In this document: piece by piece, positions 1 to 11,144 of the stretch
Layout of the letters: every line of letters begins with the position of its first letter
How positions within the stretch are numbered: the first letter of the stretch is position 1
Assembly (NCBI GenBank): GCA_903813345.2
Contig: CAIIXF020000012.1
Coordinates: 30,251,001-30,315,000 of the forward strand
Length of the DNA: 64,000 nt
Source: Owenia fusiformis
Taxonomy: Eukaryota > Annelida > Polychaeta > Sabellida > Oweniidae
Direction of reading: 5' to 3'
Translations under genes and position numbers: made by a program
The notes under the pieces: model-generated
What the model was told of the DNA's origin: nothing
The model's database searches: none
The model's input: only the letters and a program-made list of their open reading frames with translations

Positions 1-1145
1 CACATTTGTAGGGGAGTGTACTGGATGGGGTTAACCAATATTTGAAGGGGAGTGTACTGGATCGGGTTAACCAACATTTGAAGGGGAGTGTACTGGATGT
101 TAACCAACATATGAAGGGGAGTGTACTGGATGGCGTTAACCAACATTTGGAGGGGAGTGCACTGGGGGTTAACCAACATTTGTAGGGGAGTGTAGTGGTC
201 AACCAACATTTGAAGGGGAATGAACTGGATGTTAACTGACATTTGTAGGGGAGTGTAGATGGGGTTAACCACATTTGTAGGGGAGTGTACTGGATGGGGT
301 TAACCAACATTTGAAGGGGAGTGTAGATGATGTTAACTGACATTTGAAGGGGAGTGTACTTGATGGGGTTAACCAACATTTGAAGGGGAGTGTACATGTA
401 GTGGGTGTTAACTGACATTTGAAGGGGAGTGTACTGGATGGGGTTAACCACATTTGTAGGGGAGTGTACTGGATGGGGTTAACAAACATTTAAAGGGGAG
501 TGAAGTGGATGTTAACTGACATTTGTAGGGGAGTGTAGATGGGGTTAACCACATTTGTAGGGGAGTGTACTGGATGGGGTTAACCAATATTTGAAGGGGA
601 GTGTACTGGATCGGGTTAACCAACATTTGAAGGGGAGTGTACTGGATGTTAACCAACATATGAAGGGGAGTGTACTGGATGGGGTTAACCAACATTTGTA
701 GGGGAGTGTACTGGATGTTAACTGACATTTGCAGGGGAGTGTAGTGGTCAACCAACATTTGAAGGGGAATGAACTGGATGTTAACTGACATTTGTAGGGG
801 AGTGTAGATGGGGTTAACCACATTTGTAGGGGAGTGTACTGGATGGGGTTAACCAACATTTGAAGGGGAGTGTACTGGATGTTAACCGACATTTGAAGGG
901 GAGTGTACTGAATGGGGTTAACCAACATTTGAAGGGAAATGTACTGGATGTTAACGGACATTTGTAGGGGAGTGTAGATGGGGTTTACCACATTTGTAGG
1001 GGAGTGTACTGGATGGGGTTAACCAACATTTGAAGGGGAGTGTACTGGATGTTAACCGACATTTGAAGGGGAGTCTACTGGATGGAGTTAACCGACATTT
1101 GTAGGGGAGTGTAGATCGGGTTAAACAACATTTTGTGAAGAGTGT
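1..1145. repeat. Minisatellite, unit about 34-37 bp, over 30 copies
   Basis: The block is made almost wholly of a degenerate unit built from ggggagtgtactggatg, then gggttaac and caacatttgaa or cacatttgtag. Units vary in length because the gggttaacc part is sometimes replaced by a shorter gttaactgac. A higher-order block of several units recurs: the segment around 545-800 closely resembles the segment at 1-260. The array runs off the left edge, so its full length is unknown. Open frames inside it are periodic products of the repeat (LPFKCWLTPSS-type) and are not genes. Confidence 0.97.
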
Positions 1146-2104
1146 AGAATTATATTTTTATATCTAGCTAGTTGTGGGAATGACATCTTTACTGAAAGAA
1201 GAAAGGTTATTCACTCCTAATTCTTTGTAGTGTATGAGGATACGTTTTTGTTGCGACGACATCTATATTAACAGTGCTATACATCAATAATCAATACGGA
1301 TTTTTGTGCGCGTGGTGGAGTTTTTCACTCATCTTTGGTCATTTTTGAATTTGAATTCGTAATATTTCACGAACTAAAGCATGCTGTGTACTAAATCATA
1401 TTTATACATGTGTAGATGATACATGTACCTTATATTAAGGAAATTGTGGCGATCTTTGTGTACTCCATTTTTTGGCGACGCACTAAACATTAATCACCTC
1501 TCCCTTGCCTCTCACCAAAGCAAAGAATTTGAAATTGCCGCTTTAATACACCGTTTACAGCCTTCATTCAGTATTGGTGATCGAGATCAGCTATCGATAC
1601 AACTTACTATTGCAATTTTAAAGTCATAAACTTTCTATGGCATTTTACAAAAAATAGAAAACACTTTCATCGGATATGTGCTACCCATAAACAATCGGTG
1701 TGGATCGAGCTTATCCACACCGATCTTTAGGGGTAGACTGTCTACGGAGGGTGTATATTATCATCTGTTATTACTAGATATAATGCCCGGATGTAATGAG
1801 AATAAAATGACGATGTATATTAATGTTTTCTTACTTTTTAAATCGTCGACGAGCAACGCTTCAGCGAGTATTCTGAAACCAATGTCGAAGGTGAAGTGGG
1901 TTTGCTGAAAAACAATTCAAAACTTATAAAAATAACGCTTTAAATAGAACTCATAATGAAGTGTTTACTTACTAAAAATAAATAAGTATAATTGTATGAA
2001 TTCGAAATGGGTTAACGAATTCAAATAAGTACATTTTCAATTCAGTTTTTGAAAAAGCTACGTGGCAGTGGCTAATGAAATGATAATTCAAGCTTTTGAT
2101 GGAG

Positions 2105-2205
2105 TCTAGCTTCAGGCCCTTGTGAGCCCCCACTACACATCTCAAGTTTGTGAAGTAGATGAGGGGGCGGGGGGGGGTCCACAGTCTTGAATCAGGACTA
2201 TTTTT
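2105..2205 (+). repeat. Dispersed G-rich repeat copy
   Basis: The segment runs from gcttcaggcccttgtgagcc through a G run to gtccacagtcttgaatcagg. A close relative is at 23262-23375 (caagcccttgtgagcccc, then ggggtccacagtcttcaagc). A more diverged one is near 3095-3245 (ggggtccagggtcttgaagc). Three copies in one window indicate a dispersed element rather than local low complexity. Confidence 0.7.
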
Positions 2206-2317
2206 GATGATATAATCAGATCTACTATGAGCAACTTTTCCCCGAAATTATAGCCAAAAGATATAGCCTCCGATCTACAATATTATATCTTTGATGCAAC
2301 ATAATATCCCTATTTGC

Positions 2318-2422
2318 AATTATATTGCAGCATAAAAAATAATGGTGCACTGCACAGTGCACAGGCTATTTCAGCACAAAAATAATGCAGTGCACCATTA
2401 TTTTTTTTGCTGCAATATAATT
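2318..2422. mobile_element. Short palindromic MITE-like element
   Basis: The left arm begins aattatattgcagc and continues through aataatggtgcactgca. The right arm is its reverse complement (tgcagtgcaccattatt, then gctgcaatataatt). About 38 bp on each side pair around a short loop. There is no coding capacity. This is a foldback MITE or a strong cruciform-forming sequence. Confidence 0.7.
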
Positions 2423-3390
2423 ATTATATATATAAATATTTTCTCTTTTAACTTTTGTACATTAAGAGGCCTACCTTGGCAATATTTGCATAATACTTAA
2501 GCTACTTAAGTATAATGTACTACATGTCAATGTATGTAATCACTCGTGCTATGAAGCCCCTAAAGAATATTTTATTTATTTAGCTTTTGAAAAAACAAAA
2601 TAGTATGTTAAGCCACTCGCCAAAACCCTGTTGATTTTCAATGTTGCCATATCTTATTAATGCTTGAATGAATTAACAAAACCACATGTATTGATATACG
2701 TGTGTATATGTTGCCTCGTGCAAAAATACCCTCTTTTTATTTGTATCAATAAGCATGGTACCCACCTGGGGAAAACAGATCCCCTGATGTGCGAATCTTG
2801 CACCGTGGAACAAACAGCGATATCCAAACTGATTTATGATAATATATGCCTATGGTGTCACTGTGTATTACATGTAGTTTTTTCTGTACATACTTTTTAT
2901 AGTAAATAAATAATAAATAAATAATAATAACAATAATTTATCAGAGTCTTTCTTTATCCAAAGCTTGAATTGTGAGAGGCTCTGATTTATCATAAGACAA
3001 AACAGCGCATTTTCATCGTAAATCAGTGCGAAATACATACTAGGAATGCAACTTCTTATTCTCCCAATTGTACTTTGGTACCCTGGACTACCTTATCTAC
3101 TTTGCTGTGAGTAGATAGGGGGGGGGGGGGTCCAGGGTCTTGAAGCAAGATTATAAAACTCGAAATAGTTGAATTTTGAGAATAGTCGGGCAAGAGTTCC
3201 AACGCTTCCGTAGCCCAGAACAGCTGGGGGCTTCCCAAGACCCCCACCCCCACTGCTTTTCAATAAACAATTATGATAGAACATATAACCAGTACGTCAA
3301 TTAACTAATTAATTAACAACTTTTAAAATTACCGACAAATTAACTAACTACAATATAATTGTATTAATTAACGTGATACATTTCACTCAC

Positions 3391-3567
3391 CATTCCGGAC
3401 ATATCCATATCTCCGTGTCCCATAGCACCCATATCCATGTGGCCCATATCCTTATGCTGCATATCCATGTGACCCATATCCTTATGCCCCATATCCATGT
3501 GACCCATATCCTTATGCTGCATATCCATGTGACCCATATCCTTATGCCCCATATCCATGTGATCCAT
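3391..3567 (-). CDS. Met/His-rich exon, possible first exon of a CTR1-type copper transporter
   Basis: On the minus strand the frame runs from ATG at 3567 to 3391, 59 codons, and ends at an excellent splice donor (GGAATG|GTGAGTG). The peptide is a repeat of MDMGHKDMGHMDMQHKD type, ending GDMDMSGM. Met- and His-rich N-termini with MxM and MxxM clusters are typical of the extracellular, copper-collecting end of SLC31/CTR1 copper transporters, and the position just before an exon boundary fits. The DNA is a 30 bp tandem repeat in a 60 bp higher-order unit, so chance coding of a minisatellite is the alternative. No transmembrane exon is visible to the left within the window, so the rest would have to lie beyond position 1. 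The family assignment is inference. Confidence 0.45.
3400..3567. repeat. 30 bp tandem repeat with 60 bp higher-order period
   Basis: The plus strand repeats catatccatgtgacccatat followed by ccttatgcccc or ccttatgctgc. The alternation of cccc and ctgc gives a 60 bp superperiod. The repeat length is a multiple of three, so copy-number change would keep the minus-strand frame open. Confidence 0.92.
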
Positions 3568-3788
3568 ATCATCAATGTTTCTATTACTTTTTATCCGTCC
3601 ATCCTATCCGATAAATTTTTGGCGTTTTATTTTTCCGGTACCTCAATTGTGGTGTTCCCGAATTTTAAGTTAGAATTCCAAGAAGGATAAAATTTATAAA
3701 TACTTGTTTTTATTACAACTTAAGACTATGCTTTGTTCTCTAAAATGTATCTGTGTGTATTAGTGATAAGTCTCATTATCAGACTGCT

Positions 3789-3938
3789 ATTTAATTTCCG
3801 TGGTTACATTTTGGCTTCAGCTGTCCGTGAACCGAGACGTTAGCCTAAATCTCACCTTGTGTCATTTAATTTCCGTGGTTACATGTTGGCTTCAGCTGTA
3901 CATGAACCGAGACGTTAGCCTAAATCTAACCTTGTGTT
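3789..3938. repeat. 75 bp direct tandem duplication
   Basis: Two adjacent copies of a unit beginning atttaatttccgtggttaca, then ttggcttcagctgt and gaaccgagacgttagcc. They start at 3789 and 3864 and differ at a few positions only. Confidence 0.9.
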
Positions 3939-4378
3939 AAACTGTCTGCAGTCTATCACGTTCAAAACTGTAATACGTCCAATCAATTTTGTTTATACTA
4001 TCCAATCAAATGTTTAAGAGGGATTTGAATAATTTTTTGATCATCTACACATTTTGTGCAAATAATTCTATGTGGGGTGGGGTATGACTTCCTGTCGCCA
4101 TTTACAGAGTGAGGTCATTTTTTATTGGTACTCGATTGGTAGAATATACAAAATGTCGTTCGCAATTTTAATGGATGCGTGTGTACATTAAATACTTATT
4201 TCTGCAGAGTCAGAAGAGGTGACGTCAACAATCTTTACCTCACATCAGGCTTTAATAACATCCTGATTTATCTTTATCTAAAACTATATATTCTAAGGGA
4301 AAGTGGAGACTGTGGATCCCACAATGGTTTAAAACAAATCTCTTTTAGTTATCCAAATCGAGTTATCTCAATGCTATA

Positions 4379-5052
4379 AGTTATTGAATGATTTGAAGTG
4401 CAATACAGGATATATTCTGCTCGAGAAATTCCGTATTGGAGCGAGACGAAGTCGAGTACCAATACAGAATATCGAGACAGAATATATCCTGTATTGCACT
4501 TCATATCATTCAATAACGTTTTTATCGTGTGATCCTCTGTATTGCTACTGAGATTGTCCCCTCCGTACAAATATTTTCTGTATTGCTACGGAGCTGATCA
4601 ACGGGGACAATCTCAGTAGCAAAACAGATTGGTACAGCACAAGAACTGACCAATCAGAGGGCTTCATTTTACAGATCATACGATAATATAAGTTATTGAA
4701 TGATTTGAAGTGCAATACAGGATATATCCTGCTCGAGAAATTCTGTATTGGAACGAGACGAAGTCGAGTGCCAATACAGAATATCGAGACAGAATATATC
4801 CTGTATTACACTTCAAATCATTTGATAACGTTTTTATCGTGTGATCTTGGGCCAATACATTTTACTCAGGAGATTATCCCTGAGAATTATTCTGCGTTCT
4901 CTATATTGCTATCGAGAATGTTCCCGCCTCCGTACCAATATTTTCTGTATTGCTATGGATGATCAATGGGGACAGTCTCAGTAGCAATACAGATTGGTAC
5001 AGCACAAGAACTGACCAATCAAAGGGCTTCATTTTACAGATCATACGATGAT
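4379..5052. repeat. Tandem duplication of a ~312 bp unit containing a palindrome
   Basis: The unit starts aagttattgaatgatttgaa at about 4379 and again at about 4690. It ends with gggcttcattttacagatca at 4661-4689 and 5023-5052. Within each unit an inverted repeat (gaagtgcaatacaggatata against tatatcctgtattgcacttc) encloses a central segment with gagacgaagtcgag. This looks like a palindromic transposon that was duplicated in tandem. The peptides encoded here are not genes. Confidence 0.85.
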
Positions 5053-5084
5053 AACAATACGATGAATAGGATTGACATGCAGAA

Positions 5085-5160
5085 TGTCACCACTTGCCAT
5101 TTGTTTCAGACACCGACCGCCAAACACAACAAAAATACGACTACACTTCTGGTGGTGACA
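5085..5160. mobile_element. Small MITE, GTCACCAC family
   Basis: The ends are inverted: tgtcaccacttgcc on the left and ctggtggtgaca on the right. The interior is rich in caccgaccgccaaacac. Related sequences are at 39783-39856, 47586-47678, 42232-42300 (partial) and 26180-26290 (decayed), so this is a family of roughly 75-110 bp elements. Confidence 0.65.
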
Positions 5161-5570
5161 TACTAGGCTATACACTTATATTTATTGTTAATATATACGT
5201 TTGTGCATCTATGCAAGCTGTCTTGCGATATTCCCCAAACCGTTTCCCAACGAGACTGATAACTCTCGGCTTTCTCGGATAAACATCGTGAATCCGGTCA
5301 TGCCGAACTTTAAATTTAATCACCAGAATAACATTTTCAATATTATAAAATCCTCTTTCAAAAGTTAACTGTGTTAAGTGATTACTTCTTTTGTTAAATC
5401 TTATTTACTTTTTAAAAATGCTGGCTTCAGCTCGGATACGGAAGTTAGGATTTCTTCGAAACCAACAATCAATACAATGTTTGATTGCAGAGAGTCTTTA
5501 TGGTTTAGGCGTCAAATTATATGCTTTTGACAGACCAGACACAAATCTAAGGACGAATAATAGGCCTGTA

Positions 5571-5774
5571 GCCAGAATTTGTCAAGGGGGATCACTTTTT
5601 GAAAAATTCCAGGGGGGGTTCACTCGTGAAAATTTTGGTCCAAAAATGGCCAAAATCACTTAAAAGTGCTCAGAATGTTGAAAAACTGCATGATTTCAAA
5701 CGATTTTTTGGGCCAGGGGGAGGTTCGCTCGAATCCATCTAAGCCCCCCCCCCCCCCCATGGCTACGGGCCTGA
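5571..5774 (+). mobile_element. Miniature transposon, GGCCTGTAGCCAG family, copy 1
   Basis: The left end is aggcctgtagccagaatttg and the right end is catggctacgggcctg, an imperfect terminal inverted repeat. Inside are G runs, gttcactcgtgaaaattttg and ccaaaaatggccaaaatcac. The same arrangement occurs at 27224-27448, 13305-13516 and, partly, 25155-25305. The poly-C tract near the right end is characteristic. Open frames in it are incidental. Confidence 0.75.
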
Positions 5775-6342
5775 ATAAAATTTTACTTTAAACTCATGGT
5801 CGATTCAGGAGTACCTTGAACTTGTATGACTTGCTGTTTTGTGTCATTAAGATTGTTAAACTTTTAAACGCACTTTGATAATACTTCACGGTGAATTATA
5901 GCTAGTTTTAATGACAGATTAACTACTCTGTGTTGTGGTAAAGTTGTTGTCACATAGCCGTGTGTGCTCACCATTCTCCATCGTGTAGCTAATTTTGGGT
6001 TTTAATTTTTTCTATCAATTAATATTTCTCTGTAAAACTATCTGTTTTAGCCCTATCGTGCATCCATGCAGTCCCTCGCTGTACATATCTTCCCCGAGGC
6101 CTTGGCATACGTTATAAAATGTTTAAAAATCCCCCAGTGTACTTATGTTGGTAATGCCTAGTGTATACATGTAAATATACTTTTACTATCTTAGCTACTT
6201 ACTCATGCAAATGAGTGAATAAGATGTAACAAAACAAGATAGATGTAAAACACAAGAAACTTTATTTTACTGTATACCCGAGACTCAGTGTCTGCCCCTA
6301 AGTATTCATGCGAACTATGAGCCAACACGGCAGTGTACATCA

Positions 6343-6636
6343 GTGGCGTAGCATCATATACGCATAAAACGCCAGAGCGTACTCTCAAAATTTAGAGAAA
6401 AGTGAATTTTTGATATTGAAATGACCCACGTTTGATACTCTGAAGTAATACCTAACATTTTATTAATCCATATTATTTTTTCGTAGTCGGAATTTCGTAT
6501 TTTAAAACGCACCAGACACTTCAAATGCAATCTAATTTTTTCAAGTTCCCTTGGGGGAAAGAACCCCCACCCCCTCAAAGCTCGTTCGCTTCACTCACTC
6601 GTGGCGTACACTCATAGAATACCCACGCTACGCCAT
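6343..6636. mobile_element. 294 bp MITE with 9 bp target-site duplication
   Basis: Terminal inverted repeats gtggcgtagc (left) and gctacgccat (right) are flanked by a direct repeat, tgtacatca at 6334-6342 and 6637-6645. The element has no coding capacity I recognise. An 8-9 bp duplication suits hAT-, P- or Mutator-like mobilisation; the sequence alone does not decide which. Confidence 0.82.
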
Positions 6637-6914
6637 TGTACATCATGACACAGATCCATCTGAATAAGAGGAAAATGTGCGCTTGTCAAATATTTGCCAA
6701 CATTGTTATGTGTTAATAACACCAGACAGATCACAAAACCTACGTCTTCCCGGGCGTCTTCCTAAAAACGTAGACATTGGGTATGATCGAGGTGAATACG
6801 ATTCATATACACAGACTACACTGTATTTTTTAAATAAAGAGGTCATGGCAATCAACCTGTGTCCATGATAGAATTCTAACTGCTCCCATCCTTATATTAG
6901 CCAAAAACCTAGCT

Positions 6915-7227
6915 AACACCCCAGTCACATTTGTCGTACGGCGGCCTTACGTCGACCGCAGATCAATTAAATCAGTATATTTCTGCGGCGAGCGTAGGAA
7001 AACTACGCTCGCCTTGCGGCCTCCGTATGTCAATGTTTCACGATCACTTTTCATTTGATATTACATCCTAGCACTATGAATAACATTTATAAATTGTCTT
7101 GATGTAAATAAAATGAAAAAAAGTATTATTTATGAGAGCGCAGAAATTCTACGGCGAGCGTAGAACAGCTACTGGCCGCAGAAATGATAGACCGCACGGC
7201 GGCCGTGGGAAATGTGACTGGGGTGTT
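6915..7227. mobile_element. ~313 bp MITE with long GC-rich inverted ends
   Basis: The left end is aacaccccagtcacatttgt then cgtacggcggcc. The right end is ggcggccgtgggaaatgtga then ctggggtgtt, its inverse. A second internal inverted pair (ctgcggcgagcgtagg) lies inside. Related GC-rich pieces occur at about 24303-24350 and in the first introns of both fibrinogen-related genes (38521-38660 and 46325-46480), so this is a family. Confidence 0.8.
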
Positions 7228-7465
7228 ACATGTGTGTCCGTTCCGAATTGCTATCCGATCCTAGTTCTTTCATATACAGTCTAGACAATACGTTAATTTT
7301 GTCCGCATTTTGTTATAGAAGTTCAAATGCCTGTTTAACTCATCACGATCGATGCGTTCAGCCCCGGGCGTACAGCGTGCAGCTTCCAAGATGTTCAAGC
7401 CCGTCCGTAGTCCTGTTTGAACCATGGACTTCGTTAGAAGTTCATGTTTGAACCAATCTTAATTA

Positions 7466-7986
7466 AGAAATTCTCCATCTAAAATGTCACTCGACTTTTT
7501 GTGATTATGAGTCAAAGAAAGCATTCTTGAGTTTCAAATTGACTTCTGTGGTAACTTGAAACCATCTTCTAATTTATTCCACTTACCTTTTATTGTTTCT
7601 CAAAATATATTCTTTGAAAATCGGATTTTAAGGGTGTTAATCAGGGTAATTCTGTGCCATTTTATCAAAAATCTTGTTGCTATCTAGAAACGAGCAATTG
7701 TGATCTTGTTGTTACCTAGGAACGAACAACTGTGATGTCACGTCACACTCATGTTAACTCTGGAATCACATGGCAGCCATTTTGGAAATTTCAAAAAAGT
7801 TCCCAATTAAAAAGGCTAAATGCTGTTTACAAATTGGAAACTATGGCAGAATCAACAAAGGGTTTGTGAAATAATTAGGATATGGTTTCAAAATTATGCA
7901 CATGACAATATATGACTACTAAATGCAGGCAGGGACTTTTAATTGCCAAAAAGTCGAGTGACATTTTAGATGGAGAATTTCTTAGT
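7466..7986. mobile_element. ~520 bp inverted-repeat element
   Basis: aagaaattctccatctaaaa then tgtcactcgactttttg at the left is mirrored at the right by caaaaagtcgagtgacattt then tagatggagaatttctt. The 37 bp ends match without visible error, so the insertion is fairly recent. The interior shows no transposase, so it is non-autonomous. It lies about 280 bp upstream of the C2CD6-like gene. Confidence 0.85.
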
Positions 7987-8267
7987 TTTACCCCGTTTAC
8001 CTGTACCTCCTTCCCATCACGTCCAAATATGTTCTAGATAGTTTTTACCCAAGAATTCTAAATCGTCTAGGATATTTTTCAATTCTTCTTAAATTGCAAA
8101 AATATAACAGATACGGTATCCAGCCAACTTCAAATACGCCCATGCCTTCTTGTCAGCAATAGGCCTATTCATGCCAAAGTTTAGGTTGGGTGAGGATACC
8201 AATGCAATTATTCTTCCCGCCATTTTCCTTTTATTACGTAGACAAACAGAAGCTGTTTTTATTCAAA

Positions 8268-9842
8268 ATGGCGACGGAAATACCAACGGAGTCATTTCAT
8301 CAACACTCACATATTGGACTGAAATCGGAACCAGTCGTTCTCGAGGACAAGCATTTAGAAAATATAAAGATAGGAACAGCTAGACCACGCGGGATTCTAG
8401 CGATACACCTCAAACAATGTAAATTGAAGACAGCGGTGTTAGAAACGGATGTATTTCACAAAAGATCTCCACATGCTCCCCCTCCCAATCCGAATATGTA
8501 CTTCAAGATTCAAGTCGGAGACGATATAAAACAGACAAGTGTCATTCCAAACATGCTCGGCAAACATCAGCACGCGCTGGACGAATTAAAACATTTTTCG
8601 CTCAAAATTGACACCAACAGACGAGATCTCTCAAACCGTATACTTATTAGCCTGGTATGTTTCGAGGGGAAACAGATTCAGCGCATCATTGCTAAGGTCG
8701 AGCTCCATTTGTACGATATTGTTAAGAACTTGTTTGTAGCTGAAACATATGGTTTAAAACGTAGGGACAAGGCTATAGGGACTATAGATGCCGAATTCTG
8801 TTTTGCATACGGTCGATTTGGATACGGCTATAGCTCTCAGTTGGAGAACACCCAAAAGATTCCCGCCGATCAAATCCGTCATTCGATGTTTTATCGACCC
8901 AAACCTCCAACCGATCGATGCATGGATGATATTGATGTACTCACGTGCGTACCGATTGGTCATCCTAGTTACATTAACTTTACTCAGAAGGCGGAGATCG
9001 GTAATATTGGCTTAGATATTCAATCTGAACAGACTCTAAGGAAATGTTTCGCTTACGAAGAGCCGGTACTTTTAATGTCGAAAATCCGAAAGGGAATGAC
9101 AAAATTACAGAGGAAGTACTGTGAGTTTGATAGCCGACAGTCGCGGCTTAAATTTCTCAATGATTTGGTATCGCATAAGCACAGCAACGATATGCATGAA
9201 ACCGTCGTAGTTCCAAAGGATAAATCAGAAAATGGAACGGGAGCACGTCCCAAAACTGTCTTAATTAATGTTGATGATTATGACGCTAAGGGAAGAGGTT
9301 TGGACAAAGATACTTCTTCAGCTGGAGATGATCACGATGAGGATCGAATGTCGGATTTGGACGAAGTTAGAAATGTGGTCCAGTTAGCGCCTGGTATAAC
9401 ATCGCGTCCGACGAATATAAGATCTTCAGAATATGCTAGATTAAAAATTTCTGAGCAAGAAGAGAACGATCGATTGGAACGTTTACGTGCTATTGAGTCG
9501 GCGAAAGTGGAAGAAGGAACGTCATCCTCTGCTGAAGAAGTTGAGATCAAAGCACCTGAAAAAGTATCCAAACTGCTCTGGATAATTGACGCGTTTAAGC
9601 CTAAGAAGCGCATTAGTCCAAGTCCAACTGAATCGAATGACCCTGAAAATGCGGCACCTGCTGTCAACCCATTTATGGAGCGATTGCGTTCCAAACGTGC
9701 TGCAGCTGCCCTGGCAGCTGATTCTACATCTACAGATGAGGCAATCGTGAAGAGCACCCTCCTAGCACCGCCTAAACTTTTACTGAATCCTGCCACACCG
9801 GAACAATCTGGATCAGAATCTGACGTCTCCAATGATGAATAA
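8268..9842 (+). CDS. C2CD6: C2CD6/CATSPERT-like C2-domain protein (CatSper targeting subunit tau)
   Basis: A single uninterrupted frame of 524 codons starting at the ATG in caaaATGgcg. The frame is open 26 codons further up, but this start has the better context. An N-terminal C2-type domain spans about residues 35-195 (PRGILAIHLKQCKL, YFKIQVGDD, IIAKVELHLYDIV, IGTIDAEFCFAYG). It is followed by FGYGYSSQL, a signature I associate with vertebrate C2CD6, which carries a very similar FGYG-S-QL motif after its C2 domain. The C-terminal 250 residues are acidic, serine-rich and apparently disordered. In mammals C2CD6/CATSPERT helps traffic the CatSper calcium channel into the sperm flagellum. Human C2CD6 is multi-exonic and longer; here no intron is visible, so a single-exon gene or an old retrocopy are both possible. 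The reading frame is intact. Confidence 0.72.
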   Translation: MATEIPTESFHQHSHIGLKSEPVVLEDKHLENIKIGTARPRGILAIHLKQCKLKTAVLETDVFHKRSPHAPPPNPNMYFKIQVGDDIKQTSVIPNMLGKHQHALDELKHFSLKIDTNRRDLSNRILISLVCFEGKQIQRIIAKVELHLYDIVKNLFVAETYGLKRRDKAIGTIDAEFCFAYGRFGYGYSSQLENTQKIPADQIRHSMFYRPKPPTDRCMDDIDVLTCVPIGHPSYINFTQKAEIGNIGLDIQSEQTLRKCFAYEEPVLLMSKIRKGMTKLQRKYCEFDSRQSRLKFLNDLVSHKHSNDMHETVVVPKDKSENGTGARPKTVLINVDDYDAKGRGLDKDTSSAGDDHDEDRMSDLDEVRNVVQLAPGITSRPTNIRSSEYARLKISEQEENDRLERLRAIESAKVEEGTSSSAEEVEIKAPEKVSKLLWIIDAFKPKKRISPSPTESNDPENAAPAVNPFMERLRSKRAAAALAADSTSTDEAIVKSTLLAPPKLLLNPATPEQSGSESDVSNDE

Positions 9843-11144
9843 CATACTCTGTATTAATTGTAATGTACCGCACTTATTGCAATGCATTGCATTTATTATA
9901 AATCACAGGGAGACATTAGTGCGTTCATTAAAAATAGAACTTAAACTGGCAAAACAGTTGAGATTTAAAAATTAAATATCAAGATTAATTGTCCATCTGA
10001 GACAGTGTGAAATGGGGAAATTAAGTCAAAATCTGCGAAATTAAAAAATATGAAAATCCACCATATTTGATTAGGTCATATTTTAACCAAAATACTGTTG
10101 TACTACTTTTTATATTATTATCAATCTGGACGGACCTTTTATCAGATTTAGTTAACCTAAAGATTTCATCAAAGCAATGGTAGTTGCCAGCCAGTATACG
10201 ACATATTCGCACTATAGGCTTTGGACCAGATTATAGAATTATGAACAAAAACATACATTTTCTTAACATATTTATTAGTTATAGCCTATATAAGATAATT
10301 AATGATGTAATTACAGAATCAAGTAGAGGTAGAAAATTATAATTCAAATATAACATTGCACATTAATATTTTTAATACTACCACTAATTTCACATTTAGC
10401 GTTTGTGGATAGGCCTATAAGTACCCTTTGCATTCGTTCGACTTCTCTTCTTAAAAGAGAGCTCCGTCTAATCTTCAATAACTAGACTCTGCGCACAGGG
10501 TAGCCTATACGCGTCGCTAAACTTAATGCATATAGTTCTTTCTTCTACCATAGTTCCCGGGGTTCAGCTGTCATGGTTTGGTCCAATAAGTATTGAGCTA
10601 CTGAGTTTTGCCATACATGTCTTTTCGTCCAGTGTCAGTGTCTATAAATTGCCCATTTCTGAAGCCAGTTGGCAAGAACTAGGCTGAATCGTGAAAGTTC
10701 TTTAAAATCCTTTGTAGTGAGACGCTCGCTCATTTTTCATCTTAGCTTTTCATTATTGTTGACATGTAAAGGTACTTTGACCTTGACATTGAAACGTGTG
10801 ACCTTGAAATTACCAGCAGCCACATAGATAATTGTCCAGCACTTGGTTTGATAAATAAGATAGATTTTATCAATAAGACATTTTGACATCCTCCGATCAC
10901 AGGGCTTCAAAATCCAGAATATATTCTTTCGTTTTACCCCCTGCGATAAGCAGTTAGCATTTCCCCGATTAAGAACTCGCAATCTCATTGGCTGTCGCAA
11001 CACTGCTCCAGAAATCAAGTCATTGCGCATAACTAGATCACGTGATTCAATTAAATCGGGCGCTTCCAAATTGGTTATAGCAGGGGGGAAGAAGGAGGTA
11101 CGGATTCTGGACACCTGCGAGGGAGGATGAGATTTATGTGACGC
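9843..11144. other. Intergenic, nothing recognised
   Basis: AT-rich DNA between the convergent ends of the C2CD6-like gene and the SH3/SH2 adaptor gene. It must hold both 3' untranslated regions. I found no exon, clear repeat family or RNA gene. Confidence 0.55.

Larger units (their letters stand above)
1146..3390. other. Gene-free stretch with repeat fragments
   Basis: I see no supported exon here. It holds two copies of a G-rich dispersed repeat (near 2105-2205 and 3095-3245) and a perfect-looking short palindrome at 2318-2422, listed separately. The rest is AT-rich and unremarkable. If the Met/His exon at 3391-3567 belongs to a gene, its first intron starts here and may run off the left edge. 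Confidence 0.6.

Noticed and set aside
265-991. Minus-strand frames of 74-148 codons with LPFKCWLTPSS-type repeats
   Set aside because: They are read-through of a minisatellite whose period happens to avoid stops; composition follows the repeat exactly.
9332-9832. Minus-strand 166-codon frame
   Set aside because: Shadow of the Ser/Glu-rich C-terminus of the C2CD6-like gene.
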